DNA of 64,000 nucleotides from Leucobacter sp. Psy1 (GCF_020096995.1 NZ_CP083692.1:1798001-1862000); one strand, 5' to 3'. Shown: positions 27,955 to 37,219, counted from the first letter of the stretch. Notes: a model not told the origin generated them from the letters alone. Made by a program: numbers and translations.

Positions 27955-29129
27955 GAGGAGCACGCCCCCGTGGAGACGGGCTGATCGAGCGAGGGGGCGA
28001 GAGCGAGGACCGGGCTGATCTCCTCCATCGACAGCGCGTATCCGACGTTCGCCGACGCATCGGAGCGGGCGAAGATCATCCCGGCGACGGCCCCGTCACC
28101 GGTGAGGAGGGGCCCACCGGAGTTCCCCGGTTCGACGTTGCCTGCGATCCGGGTCACCGAGCGCGTCACGGTCGAGCGCTCGTAGATGTCGTTCACGATC
28201 GTCTCCTGGGTTCCGTCGACCGCGGCGCTTCGGGAGGTGAACGGACCGCCGTACGGGTATCCCTGGAAGAAGACGGTGCTGCCGGTCTCGGGGGTCGGCG
28301 CAAACGGCAGCGCATCTCCCCCGAGGCCCGGCACATCGAGCACCGCGATGTCGGAGTTCGGATCGAAGTACACAACGCTCGCCGAGCGTGGGTACGCGCC
28401 TGGAGCCTCGACGACCACGTCCCGAGCGCCGGCTACGACGTGCGCATTGGTCATCACGGTGTCCTCGTCGATGATGAAACCGCTGCCGGAACCCATGGCG
28501 TTGCAGCTCGGTGCGTTCGTGGTGATGCGCGGCACCGACTCCGATGCGGTGCGGAGTGCCGCGGTGTCCGCGTCAGCGTTCGGCACCTCCGACGTTCCGG
28601 CGCCCGCTGCGTCGAGCACGGTCGGAATCCCGTCCTCGATCACGATCGACCGCAAGCGCGAGAGCGCTGACTCGACGGGCGCCGGTGTCGCTCCCGTTAC
28701 GAAGCTCAGGATCTTCGACGATGACACGGCCTGCGTGGCGCCCGGGATACCGAGGGATCCGACGCTCATCGCGAAGATGACGAGCGTCGCCCACACCACG
28801 GCGAGGGACACCACCCCGCCGAGCAGGCGCTCCACGGGTCCCAGGCCGACCCGGTGCACCGGTCTGCGGATCGCGCGCGCGATCCCCTCCCCGATGCCGA
28901 TCCCGAGTCCGACGAGCAACAGCCCTGCGAGCAGCGCCGCGGCGACGTTCCACCCGGCGACCTCGACGCGAGTCGAGACCATCGGCATGACGAACAGCGC
29001 CGCCGCGCCCCCGGCGACGAGTCCGGCGAAGGACCCGAGCGCGCGCAGCATGCCGCGCGCGCAGCCCGTCACCACCGCGGCGATGCCCACGACGATCACG
29101 ATGATGTCGAGCAGGAGTCCCACGGCCAT
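27951..29129 (-). CDS. MarP-like membrane-anchored periplasmic serine protease
   Basis: A 392-residue protein with about four N-terminal membrane segments (residues 1-125, CvpA-like), then a linker and a chymotrypsin-fold protease. The catalytic triad is visible: TNAHVV (His), SDIAVLDV (Asp) and EPGNSGGPLL (Ser). Two cysteines, one before the protease core (APSCNAMG) and one near the C-terminus (GACSS), match the disulfide arrangement of mycobacterial MarP. MarP protects Mycobacterium tuberculosis against acid and oxidative stress; a similar role here is an inference. The stop overlaps the tag start. Confidence 0.92.
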   Translation of the reverse strand: MAVGLLLDIIVIVVGIAAVVTGCARGMLRALGSFAGLVAGGAAALFVMPMVSTRVEVAGWNVAAALLAGLLLVGLGIGIGEGIARAIRRPVHRVGLGPVERLLGGVVSLAVVWATLVIFAMSVGSLGIPGATQAVSSSKILSFVTGATPAPVESALSRLRSIVIEDGIPTVLDAAGAGTSEVPNADADTAALRTASESVPRITTNAPSCNAMGSGSGFIIDEDTVMTNAHVVAGARDVVVEAPGAYPRSASVVYFDPNSDIAVLDVPGLGGDALPFAPTPETGSTVFFQGYPYGGPFTSRSAAVDGTQETIVNDIYERSTVTRSVTRIAGNVEPGNSGGPLLTGDGAVAGMIFARSDASANVGYALSMEEISPVLALAPSLDQPVSTGACSS

Positions 29130-29196
29130 GCTTCTCAGCCTATGGGCGTCGTCGGCCCCTCAGGTGGGAAGTCCCGGTGAGCGCGCACAGGACCGC

Positions 29197-30081
29197 TTAC
29201 AGTGGCTTCCCTCCCGTGACCGGGATGACCGCTCCGGAAATGTACGTTGCATCGTTCGATGCGAGGAACACGTACGCCCCTGCGACCTCAGCTGGCTGCC
29301 CGGGTCGGCCGAGCGGGGTGTCCGATCCGAAGTTCTTGACCTTCTCGTCGTCCCACCCGGTGGCGGGGATGAGCGGCGTCCAGATGGGTCCTGGCGCGAC
29401 GGCGTTCACGCGGATCCCCCGCGGACCGCCCTCCTGCGCCAGCCCCTCGACCAGCGCGACCTGCGCGGACTTCGTCATCGCGTAGTCGATGAGCGTCGGG
29501 TTCGGGTTGAACGACTGGATCGACGCCGTGACAATGATGTTCGCTCCGGGCTTCAATCCGGGGAACGCTGCCTTGGCGGTGCAGAGGAGCCCGAACAGGT
29601 TCGTGTCGAAGACCCGCCGGGTGCGCTCCAGATCGATCTCGCCGAACTCACCGATGTCGCGCTGGTACCCCGCGTTGAGGACGAGGATGTCGAGGCCGCC
29701 GAGTTCGTCTCTCGTGCGCTCCACGATGTCGGTCGCGAACGCTTCTTCCCGAACATCGCCGGCGAACGCGACACCCTGACGGCCCGCCTCGCGCACGAGG
29801 CGCAGCGTCTCATCCGCGTCCTCCTGCTCTTCCGGCATGTGCGCGATGGCGACATCGGCACCCTCCCTGGCATAGGCGAGCGCCACAGCCCGCCCAATGC
29901 CGGAGTCACCACCCGTGATGAGCGCGCGCCGCCCGCTCAGACGCTCGTGCCCCTGATACGTGTACTCGCCGTGGTCAGGGGTCGGATCCGTCTCATCGGT
30001 GAGTCCCGGCTGCGACATCTCGTCGTTCCGGGGCGTTCCCATCTCGTGAGCGGTCCTCGGATCGGGAATCTGATCGGACAT
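29197..30081 (-). CDS. short-chain dehydrogenase/reductase, stress-type
   Basis: An NAD(P)-dependent oxidoreductase of 294 residues. After a 45-residue polar N-terminal extension typical of the YhdG/GsiB-linked general-stress SDRs, the Rossmann fold shows TGGDSGIGRAVA near 55. The NAG motif is LVLNAGYQ and the catalytic YxxxK is YAMTK near 205, with the serine in VTASIQS. A Shine-Dalgarno GAGGAGG precedes the ATG. The substrate is unknown. It is divergent from the next membrane-protein gene. Confidence 0.92.
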   Translation of the reverse strand: MSDQIPDPRTAHEMGTPRNDEMSQPGLTDETDPTPDHGEYTYQGHERLSGRRALITGGDSGIGRAVALAYAREGADVAIAHMPEEQEDADETLRLVREAGRQGVAFAGDVREEAFATDIVERTRDELGGLDILVLNAGYQRDIGEFGEIDLERTRRVFDTNLFGLLCTAKAAFPGLKPGANIIVTASIQSFNPNPTLIDYAMTKSAQVALVEGLAQEGGPRGIRVNAVAPGPIWTPLIPATGWDDEKVKNFGSDTPLGRPGQPAEVAGAYVFLASNDATYISGAVIPVTGGKPL

Positions 30082-30191
30082 GCGGTGCGCCTCCTCGAGT
30101 TCCTGGTCAACTGGTCCTCCGACGCTGCCAGATGCGAGTGGCGCGGGTCAACGGGCTTGACACACTTCGCGCGCACCGGGATCCTGCCTGA

Positions 30192-31352
30192 GTGCCCCCA
30201 GCAGCCCCAGACTCCCCAGACACTCCCGACGCCGTGCCCGAGCCCCGTGATACCGCAGGCGATTCCTCAAGCGTGTCCAGCCCGGAGGAGGGCATCAGCG
30301 TGCTCCTGGTCGCCGACCCCGGCCTCCCGACCCGCCGTGCGGAGGCCGTGCAGGAGGACCTCCAGCGGATCCTCGGCGAGGTGTTCAGCCCGCCCGTCCA
30401 GGTGTACACCGCCACCGAACTCGTGAAGATCGACCCGGACAACGCCCTCGACTTCAGTGACGCCCGCTCCATCGCCGAGGAATACGACCGGGTCGACGTC
30501 ACCCTCCTCCTCACCGAAATCCCCCGCCACACCCACGGCAAGCCGCTCATGGCCGAGATCTACCCCGATCAGAACATCGGCGTTCTCTCCTGCCCCACCT
30601 TCGGCGCGTGGACGACGAAGAAACGCATCCTCCGCACCCTCGTCGACAGCGTCATCCGGCTCTCGCCGACCACGGAGGACCGCGACCCCGAGCGCTTCGG
30701 GCTGCGCTGGGCCTCGTGGACCCAGGACCCGGACACGGGAAGCTGGGGCCTCCACGCCGACACCTTCCTCGGCGGCCCCCGCACCGTACTCGGCATGGTC
30801 CGCGCGAACGACCCCTGGCGCGCCGTACCGAAGCTCTCGAGCGCGCTCGCCGCCGCCTCGGCAACCGGTGCGTTCGGCATCTTCTACCACTCGATCTGGC
30901 AGATGTCCGACGCGCTCTCGACCCCGAGACTGCTCTTCATCGGACTCCTGGCGATGACATCGATGGGGGCATGGCTCATGTGGGGCAAGGGGCTCTGGGA
31001 TCGGCCCCGTCACGAGCGGTTCATGACCGTCGTGCTGCTCTACAACATGTCGACGATCCTCACGCTCGCGATCAGCATGCTGGCGCTGTACCTGTGCCTC
31101 GTGCTGCTGATCCTCGTCGGTTCGCTCATCGTCATCGATCCCGACTTCATGTCGGGAGTGCTCGGGCACGAGGCGTCGTTCACGAACTACCTCGACATCG
31201 CGTGGCTGAGCGCGGCCATGGGCACAGTCGCCGGTGCGCTCGGTTCGAGCTTCGACTCATCGATCGACCTGCGACAGCTCACCCACGGCCAGCGGGAACG
31301 CCAGAGGACGTACTCCGAGAGCTATGCGAAGGATCGCGGCGACGGCTCGTGA
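30192..31352 (+). CDS. four-TM membrane protein with N-terminal soluble domain, unknown function
   Basis: A 386-residue protein I cannot assign. A Pro/Asp-rich leader (1-33) is followed by an alpha/beta-looking domain, starting ISVLLVADPGLPTRRAEAV and continuing to about residue 160. After a linker there are four hydrophobic segments between about 215 and 360, then a charged tail. The GTG start at 30192 is the only good one. It is divergent from the SDR with 110 bases between. A transporter or membrane sensor role is possible, but nothing proves it. Confidence 0.75.
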   Translation: MPPAAPDSPDTPDAVPEPRDTAGDSSSVSSPEEGISVLLVADPGLPTRRAEAVQEDLQRILGEVFSPPVQVYTATELVKIDPDNALDFSDARSIAEEYDRVDVTLLLTEIPRHTHGKPLMAEIYPDQNIGVLSCPTFGAWTTKKRILRTLVDSVIRLSPTTEDRDPERFGLRWASWTQDPDTGSWGLHADTFLGGPRTVLGMVRANDPWRAVPKLSSALAAASATGAFGIFYHSIWQMSDALSTPRLLFIGLLAMTSMGAWLMWGKGLWDRPRHERFMTVVLLYNMSTILTLAISMLALYLCLVLLILVGSLIVIDPDFMSGVLGHEASFTNYLDIAWLSAAMGTVAGALGSSFDSSIDLRQLTHGQRERQRTYSESYAKDRGDGS

Positions 31353-31415
31353 AGTCTCGGGTGGGTGCGGGAAGACGGGTCGGCGCCTCGAGGCGAGTCA
31401 GCGCGGGCAGACGAG

Positions 31416-32891
31416 TCAGCGCCGCTCGACCTGGCACACGTCGATGAGGTAGTCCCGGCTCTGCGCGTCCCGGTGCAGGTGCGTGAGTCCGGGCACGGCG
31501 AGCAGCGCGTCGTGCGTCGCCGCACCGCCCTCCGGCCACCCGGCGACCGGATGTCTCCAGTGCACCGCGACGATGTGCGCTCCGGGAGCCGCGCGCTCCA
31601 CGAGACCAGTGAGGATCGGCCTCAGCTCGGCGTGCGGAATGAAGTAGAGCATCTCGGAGAGCACGATGAGGTCGGCGCCGTGAGGGCCGAGTTCCGTCTC
31701 CGATCCGGATCCGCCCGCGCTGAGCGCGCGCTGCTCGAGCCGCACACGCCTGGCGTCCGGCTCCCCCTGTCGTGCGCTCGCGGAGACGCGCTCGCGCGCC
31801 CGTTCCAGCGCACGCTCGACGGGGTCCCATGCCAAGACGCGATCGGCCCGCTGCGCCAGCTCGACGGTGAGCACGCCGATCGAGCACCCGGGTTCGAAGC
31901 AGAGACGGTAACGGTCATGCGGGATCGCGGCGAGTGTCGCCCCACGTTTCTCCGCTTCGTAGGCCGATGTCTCCAGATCCCACGGGTCGACGTCTCTCGC
32001 GTAGAGCCCTTCGAGGTGAGCCCGCGAGTCGACCGGCTCCCGAGTCGGCGGGAGCGGCTCGGGGATCACCCACTCGGGGATCACCCATTCGGGGATCACC
32101 CATTCGGGGGTCTCGACGAGGCGACGGACCACGTGCTCGGGCATGACGGGAGCGGCATCGCTCCCCGCGGGCCATGCCTCGTTCTGAGATGTGAACTCCT
32201 GCACCGCCGACTGCTTCCGGGCTGCGGCTTCGGCACTGACGACGCTGCGCACGGCATGCGCCCATGGCACGTACCCTCCTGTCGGAGTATCCCAGTGCAA
32301 CGCCCAGACGGGGAAGGCCACGAGGCGGATCCGATGCCCTGCTTCCCTGAGTCGCTCGACCGCGGTCATGGCCGCGCGTCCCACGGCTTCGTGGTCGGAG
32401 TGCCCGTCGTGGGCCCAGTGCGCGAGCACCACGAGGTCCCCTGAGTCCCGCCGGTCCGGCGTTGCCGCGGCATCCCGTCGCGCCGCAGATGCGATCGCCT
32501 CAGCGATGCGAGCCTCGTGATCGTGCAGGCCGCCGTCTGGCAGGCCGAGAAACAGCGGGGTCGGAGCACCAAGCACTGCGGCAGCGCGCACGGACTCCTG
32601 TCGGCGCACGTGGGCGAGGGCCTCGCGGGCGTCCTCGTCAGCACCGGGGATCGCGCCCTCGCCGCGTGACGCGATGATCGTCTCGATATCGATCCCTCGC
32701 GCGGCGAGGTCGGCGATCAGCGCGCCCGGGCCGAGCACCTCGTCATCCGGGTGGGCCACCGCGAGCACGACCCTGGCCCAGTTCGCGGTATCGAGGGTGT
32801 GGAGCTGCTCGGTCGCACTCACCCATTCCTCCTGCGCCGTACCCGGGTCGGACAGGGGGCACGCCGCGAAACGCTCACTGCTCGCGCTCAT
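31416..32891 (-). CDS. bifunctional PIG-L deacetylase / NodS-like SAM methyltransferase fusion
   Basis: A 491-residue two-domain enzyme. The N-terminal domain (about 38-260) is a PIG-L zinc deacetylase with AHPDDE at 46-51 and HWAHDGHSDHE near 158, as in MshB-type enzymes that remove acetyl from N-acetylglucosamine. The C-terminal domain (about 293-491) is a class I methyltransferase with motif I FEPGCSIGVLT near 332; DPWDLETSAYEAEK before it resembles NodS proteins. A linker repeats EWVIP three times. The ATG overlaps the stop of the upstream acyl-CoA-dehydrogenase-like gene (ATGA). The likely role is trimming and methylating a glycoconjugate; the product is unknown. Confidence 0.88.
   Translation of the reverse strand: MSASSERFAACPLSDPGTAQEEWVSATEQLHTLDTANWARVVLAVAHPDDEVLGPGALIADLAARGIDIETIIASRGEGAIPGADEDAREALAHVRRQESVRAAAVLGAPTPLFLGLPDGGLHDHEARIAEAIASAARRDAAATPDRRDSGDLVVLAHWAHDGHSDHEAVGRAAMTAVERLREAGHRIRLVAFPVWALHWDTPTGGYVPWAHAVRSVVSAEAAARKQSAVQEFTSQNEAWPAGSDAAPVMPEHVVRRLVETPEWVIPEWVIPEWVIPEPLPPTREPVDSRAHLEGLYARDVDPWDLETSAYEAEKRGATLAAIPHDRYRLCFEPGCSIGVLTVELAQRADRVLAWDPVERALERARERVSASARQGEPDARRVRLEQRALSAGGSGSETELGPHGADLIVLSEMLYFIPHAELRPILTGLVERAAPGAHIVAVHWRHPVAGWPEGGAATHDALLAVPGLTHLHRDAQSRDYLIDVCQVERR
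32061..32105. repeat. three tandem 15-bp repeats in the linker of the fusion enzyme
   Basis: Three copies of GGGGATCACCCAYTC lie head to tail inside the coding sequence. Fifteen bases is a whole number of codons, so copy-number changes keep the frame and only change the number of EWVIP linker repeats. Confidence 0.93.
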
Positions 32892-33898
32892 CGGGGTTCC
32901 TCGACGATCCAACGCGAGCACTCGGCGAGCGTCAGCCGGGCCAGTTCGGCCTCGTCGGTCTCCGCGTGCGACTGCCGCACGTACACCTGCAGGTCGGCGA
33001 TGCGCTGCGTCGCGACCGGGTCTGTGGCGTAGGGTCCGGCCCCCAGCGCCCGCCCGAAACGCGTGATGACGTCGGTGCAGGCCCGATCGATGAGCGACCG
33101 GAGCGCGAGTGCACGCCGACGCGCACCCGGCAGATCATCGGGTGCCGCGTCGACATCGGAGGCGGCGGCACGGAGCGCGCCGGTGATCGCGGTGTCCCAG
33201 GCGACGCACGCCCCCAAGTGGGCCTCCGCGAGTTCGGAACTCCGCGCACGAAGCCGCTCGTGCATCAGATCGATCAGTCCCTGCGCGCCGCCCCACCAGC
33301 AGCACGCGACCCCGATGCCGCCGTGCCAGAATCCAGCGCGTTCGAGGTACCCCGTCGGCGTGCCGACCGCGTGAGCGCGGACCCCGTCGAACGAGACCGC
33401 ACCGGTGTCCGTGGATGCCATGCCTGCGGAGGCCCATCGGCGCGGCTGCGGCGTCACGCCGGGGTCACGGAGGTCGACGCGGAAGAGGCGCGGAACCCTC
33501 TCCGGATCCGCATCGGCGGTGAGAAGCGCGTGGGTCGCGAACGACGCGGCCGAGCACCACGCTTTGGTGCCGTCGAGCGTCCAGGACCGTGCAGAGCGAG
33601 TGGCCGACACCCGAGGCTTCGGCGGCTCCGCAGCCCAGACCGCCCACAGGTCGTCCGGTCCGACGAGTACCTGCTCGGGCCCCTCCAGCTCGGCGAGGAT
33701 CGCGACGGCGTCGACGTGGGCCTCGACAATGCGCGCCGCGGGGAGGTCCGCTCGGCCGAGCTCCAGCAGACGGCTCCACCGCTTCCACGTCTCACCGGCA
33801 CCCGGCAGGGGCACGGCCGCCCGCCCATCGCGGATCCATCCGCGAGCGGTGTCGAACGCTGCGGGATCGAAGCGTGCTGCAGCGAATCGGTCGTCCAT
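32888..33898 (-). CDS. acyl-CoA dehydrogenase-like flavoprotein
   Basis: A 336-residue member of the acyl-CoA dehydrogenase fold. The FAD-binding beta domain includes TKAWCSAASFATHALLTAD near 117 and ASAGMASTDTGAVSFDG. The C-terminal helical domain ends with GRALGAGPYATDP and VYVRQSHAETDEAEL. It is shorter than catabolic family members, and an obvious catalytic glutamate is not clear to me. ATG at 33898 overlaps the glycosyltransferase stop and its stop overlaps the fusion gene start, so all three are translationally coupled. It may introduce a double bond, or act on another substrate, in the operon's product. Confidence 0.85.
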   Translation of the reverse strand: MDDRFAAARFDPAAFDTARGWIRDGRAAVPLPGAGETWKRWSRLLELGRADLPAARIVEAHVDAVAILAELEGPEQVLVGPDDLWAVWAAEPPKPRVSATRSARSWTLDGTKAWCSAASFATHALLTADADPERVPRLFRVDLRDPGVTPQPRRWASAGMASTDTGAVSFDGVRAHAVGTPTGYLERAGFWHGGIGVACCWWGGAQGLIDLMHERLRARSSELAEAHLGACVAWDTAITGALRAAASDVDAAPDDLPGARRRALALRSLIDRACTDVITRFGRALGAGPYATDPVATQRIADLQVYVRQSHAETDEAELARLTLAECSRWIVEEPR

Positions 33899-34680
33899 CA
33901 CGTGAGCTCCAGAGCGTTGAGGTAGTCGGAGAATCCGTCGGGTGCGCGAGCGGCTCGGCGCGCCGACGTGACGACGGGTGCCGAGCTGCACGTATCGACC
34001 CGGCGACCCGAGGCGCGGCAGCGGTCGATGAGATCCTGGTCCTCGCCGACCGGCAGCGCACGAAATCCGCCGAGCGCCCCGTATGCCTCACGGCTGATGC
34101 CGAGATTCGCGCCGTGGACGTGGTCGTCGCGACGCGCGTACTCGATCCGATAGCGCTCCGCGAGTCCGGCATCCCGCTCATCCCAGTCGGCGACCGCGAC
34201 GGTACCGGCGACGGCTTCCGCGCCGTCCTCCCGATGGCGCAGGTGCTCGATCACCCAGTGCTCTGGCACCGTCGAATCGGCATCCGTCGCCAGCAGCAAC
34301 GAGCCCGCCGACCCGGCCCCGTCCGGTCCCCCACCTGCACCAAGTTCGGATCCAGGCCCCCAGGGCGCTGCGCAGCCACGATGCCGCGCGTCGCCCACGG
34401 AGTCGGCCCGCACCTCGAGTACGCGGTGCGCATGGCGCCTCGCAACAGCGACCGTGCCGTCCGAGCACCGATCGGCGACGACGGTGACCCGAGCGTCCAG
34501 TGCGCCGGGATCGAGTGCCACCCCTGGCACGCACGTCGGCGACCGGCGCGACAGCGCCTGCGGCGCTCTGAGGTGATCGGCGGCGACCGCAATCGACCGT
34601 TCGACCGAGGCGAGGGCACGCGGCAGTAGCACCTGTTCGTCGCGCGCGGGAATCACGATGTCGACCCGATACGTGATCAT
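33898..34680 (-). CDS. GT-A family 2 glycosyltransferase
   Basis: A 260-residue nucleotide-sugar transferase. The N-terminal strand is YRVDIVIPARDEQVLLPRAL. VVADRCSDGTVAVAR and the metal-binding LLATDADSTVP near 124 are the GT-A core. The acceptor region contains HGANLGISREAYGALGGF and GEDQDLIDRC. Two insertions are unusual: a 20-residue stretch before VTVVADRC and a Gly-rich loop before the DAD motif. ATG at 34680 has AGGGGG upstream. It has no transmembrane segment. First gene of the three-gene coupled operon. Confidence 0.88.
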   Translation of the reverse strand: MITYRVDIVIPARDEQVLLPRALASVERSIAVAADHLRAPQALSRRSPTCVPGVALDPGALDARVTVVADRCSDGTVAVARRHAHRVLEVRADSVGDARHRGCAAPWGPGSELGAGGGPDGAGSAGSLLLATDADSTVPEHWVIEHLRHREDGAEAVAGTVAVADWDERDAGLAERYRIEYARRDDHVHGANLGISREAYGALGGFRALPVGEDQDLIDRCRASGRRVDTCSSAPVVTSARRAARAPDGFSDYLNALELT

Positions 34681-34871
34681 CGTCCCCCTCATCCTCTGCA
34701 TCGGCCCCATCCGCGCACCCTCGCGCCCGCGCAGCGCATCCGCGAGGAGCTCCGGGCGAACGAGCATATGCATCAGTGTAGAAACCCGGCAGTGCGAGCG
34801 ACAGGCCCTTGCGTCGGTGCTCGCGTATCCAGTAGCGGCCTGCGTCCGGCTCACGGTGGTACCGTCGCAGC

Positions 34872-36158
34872 ATGAGCACCCGAGGCGGCCCCAGGGAGCG
34901 GCTGGCCGCCTTCGGGCGACCACCGCGACTCATAGGAGTCGACGTGGCACGAGGACTGGCGGTCATCGGCATGATCGGGGCGCACGTCGGCGTCGCCGAG
35001 ACACTGGAGTGGTCGGATCCCGAGACGTGGGGCGACCTCGTCAACGGACGCTCGTCGATCCTGTTCGCCATCGTCGCCGGGATCTCGATCGCGCTCCTGT
35101 CGCGCCGCACCGACTTCGGCGACGTCGCACAGGTGCGCACCCTCAGGCTGCAGATGCTCGGACGCGGCGTCACCGTCTTCGCCATCGGCACCGTACTCGA
35201 ACTCCTGAACACGGGCGCCGCGATCATCCTCTCGGTGTACGGCGCGCTGTTCGTCGTCGCCATCCCGTTCCTCGGACTGCGGCGAAGAGCGCTCGCCGCA
35301 TGGGCGGTCGGGCTCGCGCTCCTGTCTCCTGCAGCGCTGGGACTCATCGGCGCGCTCTCCCTCGACGCGGACGGGCCGGGAATGGCGCTCGTCCTGTTCG
35401 GCAACTACCCGCTCCCCGAGTGGCTCGCGCTCATGCTCGTCGGCCTCATCATCGGCAGATCGCACCCTGAGCGCCGATCGACATCCCTCGCACTCCTGCT
35501 GGGCGGCACGGCACTCGCGGTCCTCGGATACGCGGTCGGTGCGCTCGCGGAAACCTGGCTGGAGACCGTCGACTGGTTCGCGGTCTCGCAGCACTCCTGG
35601 ATCTCCGCCCTCGCGGCCGGCGATCCCGAAGGCTACTGGGCGATGGTCGCGACGATGCAGCCCGAAGAGACGGTGGCCTGGGCCGCGTTCGGCGTCGAAC
35701 CGCACTCCGGCGGCACCCCCGAGATCATCGGGTCAGGCGGCTTCGCGATCGCCGTGCTCGGACTCTGCCTGCTCGTCGCACGCCCGCTGCGCCCAGTGGT
35801 CCTACCCATCGCCGCACTCGGCTCGATGCCGCTCACGGCATACGCGGCGCACATCGTCCTCATCCTCGCCACCATCGGCACCGCCCACGAGGAACAGCCC
35901 GACAACGGACTCTGGTTCGGGATGACCGTCGGGCTGCTCGCCGCATCGACCGCTTGGGCGATCCTGGTGGGCACCGGGCCACTCGAACGGCTGACACGCT
36001 GGGCCGCGATCCGCATGGCGAGCCCCTCTAGCTCCTCACGGGACCCTGCCATCCCCGCTCGATACGATCGGTCAGGATCGGCCGCCGCCGATTCCGACCG
36101 ACGCGACCCGGGAGACACCCATGAGCAGCCGCGACACCGCGACCGCACCGACCGCTGA
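34872..36158 (+). CDS. DUF418/YeiB-like multi-spanning membrane protein
   Basis: A 428-residue membrane protein with about ten hydrophobic segments. The N-terminal GVDVARGLAVIGMIGAHV is the signature of the DUF1624/DUF418 group, distant relatives of heparan-alpha-glucosaminide acetyltransferases. A conserved LPIAALGSMPLTAYAAHI lies near residue 312. The last 60 residues are polar, and the end overlaps the next gene by 38 bases, so the real stop region may be poorly conserved. A transport or acyltransfer role is possible but not established. It is divergent from the glycosyltransferase operon. Confidence 0.85.
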   Translation: MSTRGGPRERLAAFGRPPRLIGVDVARGLAVIGMIGAHVGVAETLEWSDPETWGDLVNGRSSILFAIVAGISIALLSRRTDFGDVAQVRTLRLQMLGRGVTVFAIGTVLELLNTGAAIILSVYGALFVVAIPFLGLRRRALAAWAVGLALLSPAALGLIGALSLDADGPGMALVLFGNYPLPEWLALMLVGLIIGRSHPERRSTSLALLLGGTALAVLGYAVGALAETWLETVDWFAVSQHSWISALAAGDPEGYWAMVATMQPEETVAWAAFGVEPHSGGTPEIIGSGGFAIAVLGLCLLVARPLRPVVLPIAALGSMPLTAYAAHIVLILATIGTAHEEQPDNGLWFGMTVGLLAASTAWAILVGTGPLERLTRWAAIRMASPSSSSRDPAIPARYDRSGSAAADSDRRDPGDTHEQPRHRDRTDR

Positions 36159-36645
36159 CGCCGACGACACGAGAACGGGGGTGAGCCCGCGCGCCCTGTT
36201 CCGCACGTTCGCCTTTCTCGAGGCCGCGACCTGGGCCGGCCTCATCGCCGCCCTCGTGCTCCGCGCACTGGATGTGACCGATGCTGCCGTGCGACCGGCC
36301 GGCGGCGTGCACGGGTTCGTCTTCCTGGCCTACTGCGCCATCACGGTCTTCGTCTGGATCAACCAGCGGTGGCGGCCCTTCACCGGGCTGCTGGGGCTCC
36401 TGGCATCGATCATCCCCTTCGCAACAGTGCCGTTCGAACTCGTCATCGATCGCCGCGGCGCGCTGACGGGAGGGTGGCGGCTGCGCCCGGGCGGCGCCCG
36501 TCCGAAGGGCCCGCTCGAGCACCTGCAGGCGTGGGTGCTGCGCCACCCGTGGATCGCGATGCTGACCGCGCTCGCCCTGGTGACGGCCGTGTTCCTGGTG
36601 CTACTGTGGGCCGGACCACCGGTCCCCCGCGGTGCTGCGGGGTAA
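36121..36645 (+). CDS. DUF3817 membrane protein
   Basis: A 174-residue membrane protein common in actinobacteria. RTFAFLEAATWAGLI near residue 28 and GGVHGFVFLAYCAITVFVW near 60 are characteristic of DUF3817. Three membrane segments are followed by a charged cytoplasmic loop, then a fourth near the C-terminus. GGGAG precedes the ATG. The start lies inside the preceding DUF418 gene (38-base overlap). Function is unknown for the family. Confidence 0.87.
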   Translation: MSSRDTATAPTADADDTRTGVSPRALFRTFAFLEAATWAGLIAALVLRALDVTDAAVRPAGGVHGFVFLAYCAITVFVWINQRWRPFTGLLGLLASIIPFATVPFELVIDRRGALTGGWRLRPGGARPKGPLEHLQAWVLRHPWIAMLTALALVTAVFLVLLWAGPPVPRGAAG

Positions 36646-36675
36646 GGTCCACCGGTGGGTGGAGGAGTCAGCAAT

Positions 36676-37167
36676 ATGACCGGTAGTGCCTTCGACACCC
36701 CGGAAATCGTCCGCTGCCCCGAGCAGCACCTCGCCGTCGTGCGCGACCGTGTGCCGATGAGCGGGATCCCGAATCTCTTCGACCGCGCTTTCCCCGCGAT
36801 CTTCGCCGCGATGGAGACCGCGGGCGTAAAGCCGGCAGGGCCCGCCCTGGGGGTCACCCACGGGGAGCCGACTGAGACCATCGACATCTCGGCCGCTGTG
36901 CCCCTCGCTGCACCTTTCGCCTCGGTCCAGTCGACCGTCGATGGCGGCGGCGTGACCGCCGAGACGCTCCCGGAGGGACGCGCAGCGACGCTGTTCGTGC
37001 GCGGAGACTACGCTCAGCTGGGCGACGCCTACGCGCACCTGCACGGCTGGGTCGCGGAGCAGGGGCTGACCCCGACCGACCTCAGCTGGGAGCAGTATCT
37101 GACGGAACCGGAGCCCGGCGGGGATCCGGCGCTCAACGAGACCCGCATCTACACGCTCCTGGAGTAA
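36676..37167 (+). CDS. GyrI-like effector-binding domain protein
   Basis: A stand-alone small-molecule-binding domain of 163 residues, of the type found at the C-terminus of BmrR and Rob regulators and in SbmC/GyrI. The family pattern is seen in LAVVRDRVPMSGIPNLFDRAFPAI, AAVPLAAPF, AATLFVRGDYAQLGDAYAHLHGWV and a final ETRIYTLLE. No DNA-binding domain is attached. ATG at 36676 has GGAGGAG eight bases upstream; a GTG at 36655 is the alternative. Possible roles are drug sequestration or hydrolase activity; neither is shown. Confidence 0.85.
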   Translation: MTGSAFDTPEIVRCPEQHLAVVRDRVPMSGIPNLFDRAFPAIFAAMETAGVKPAGPALGVTHGEPTETIDISAAVPLAAPFASVQSTVDGGGVTAETLPEGRAATLFVRGDYAQLGDAYAHLHGWVAEQGLTPTDLSWEQYLTEPEPGGDPALNETRIYTLLE

Positions 37168-37219
37168 ACGCGGCATGGCCGCCGTGCAGCGGCGGTCAGG
37201 GTGTTCTAGGCTGACCGAC

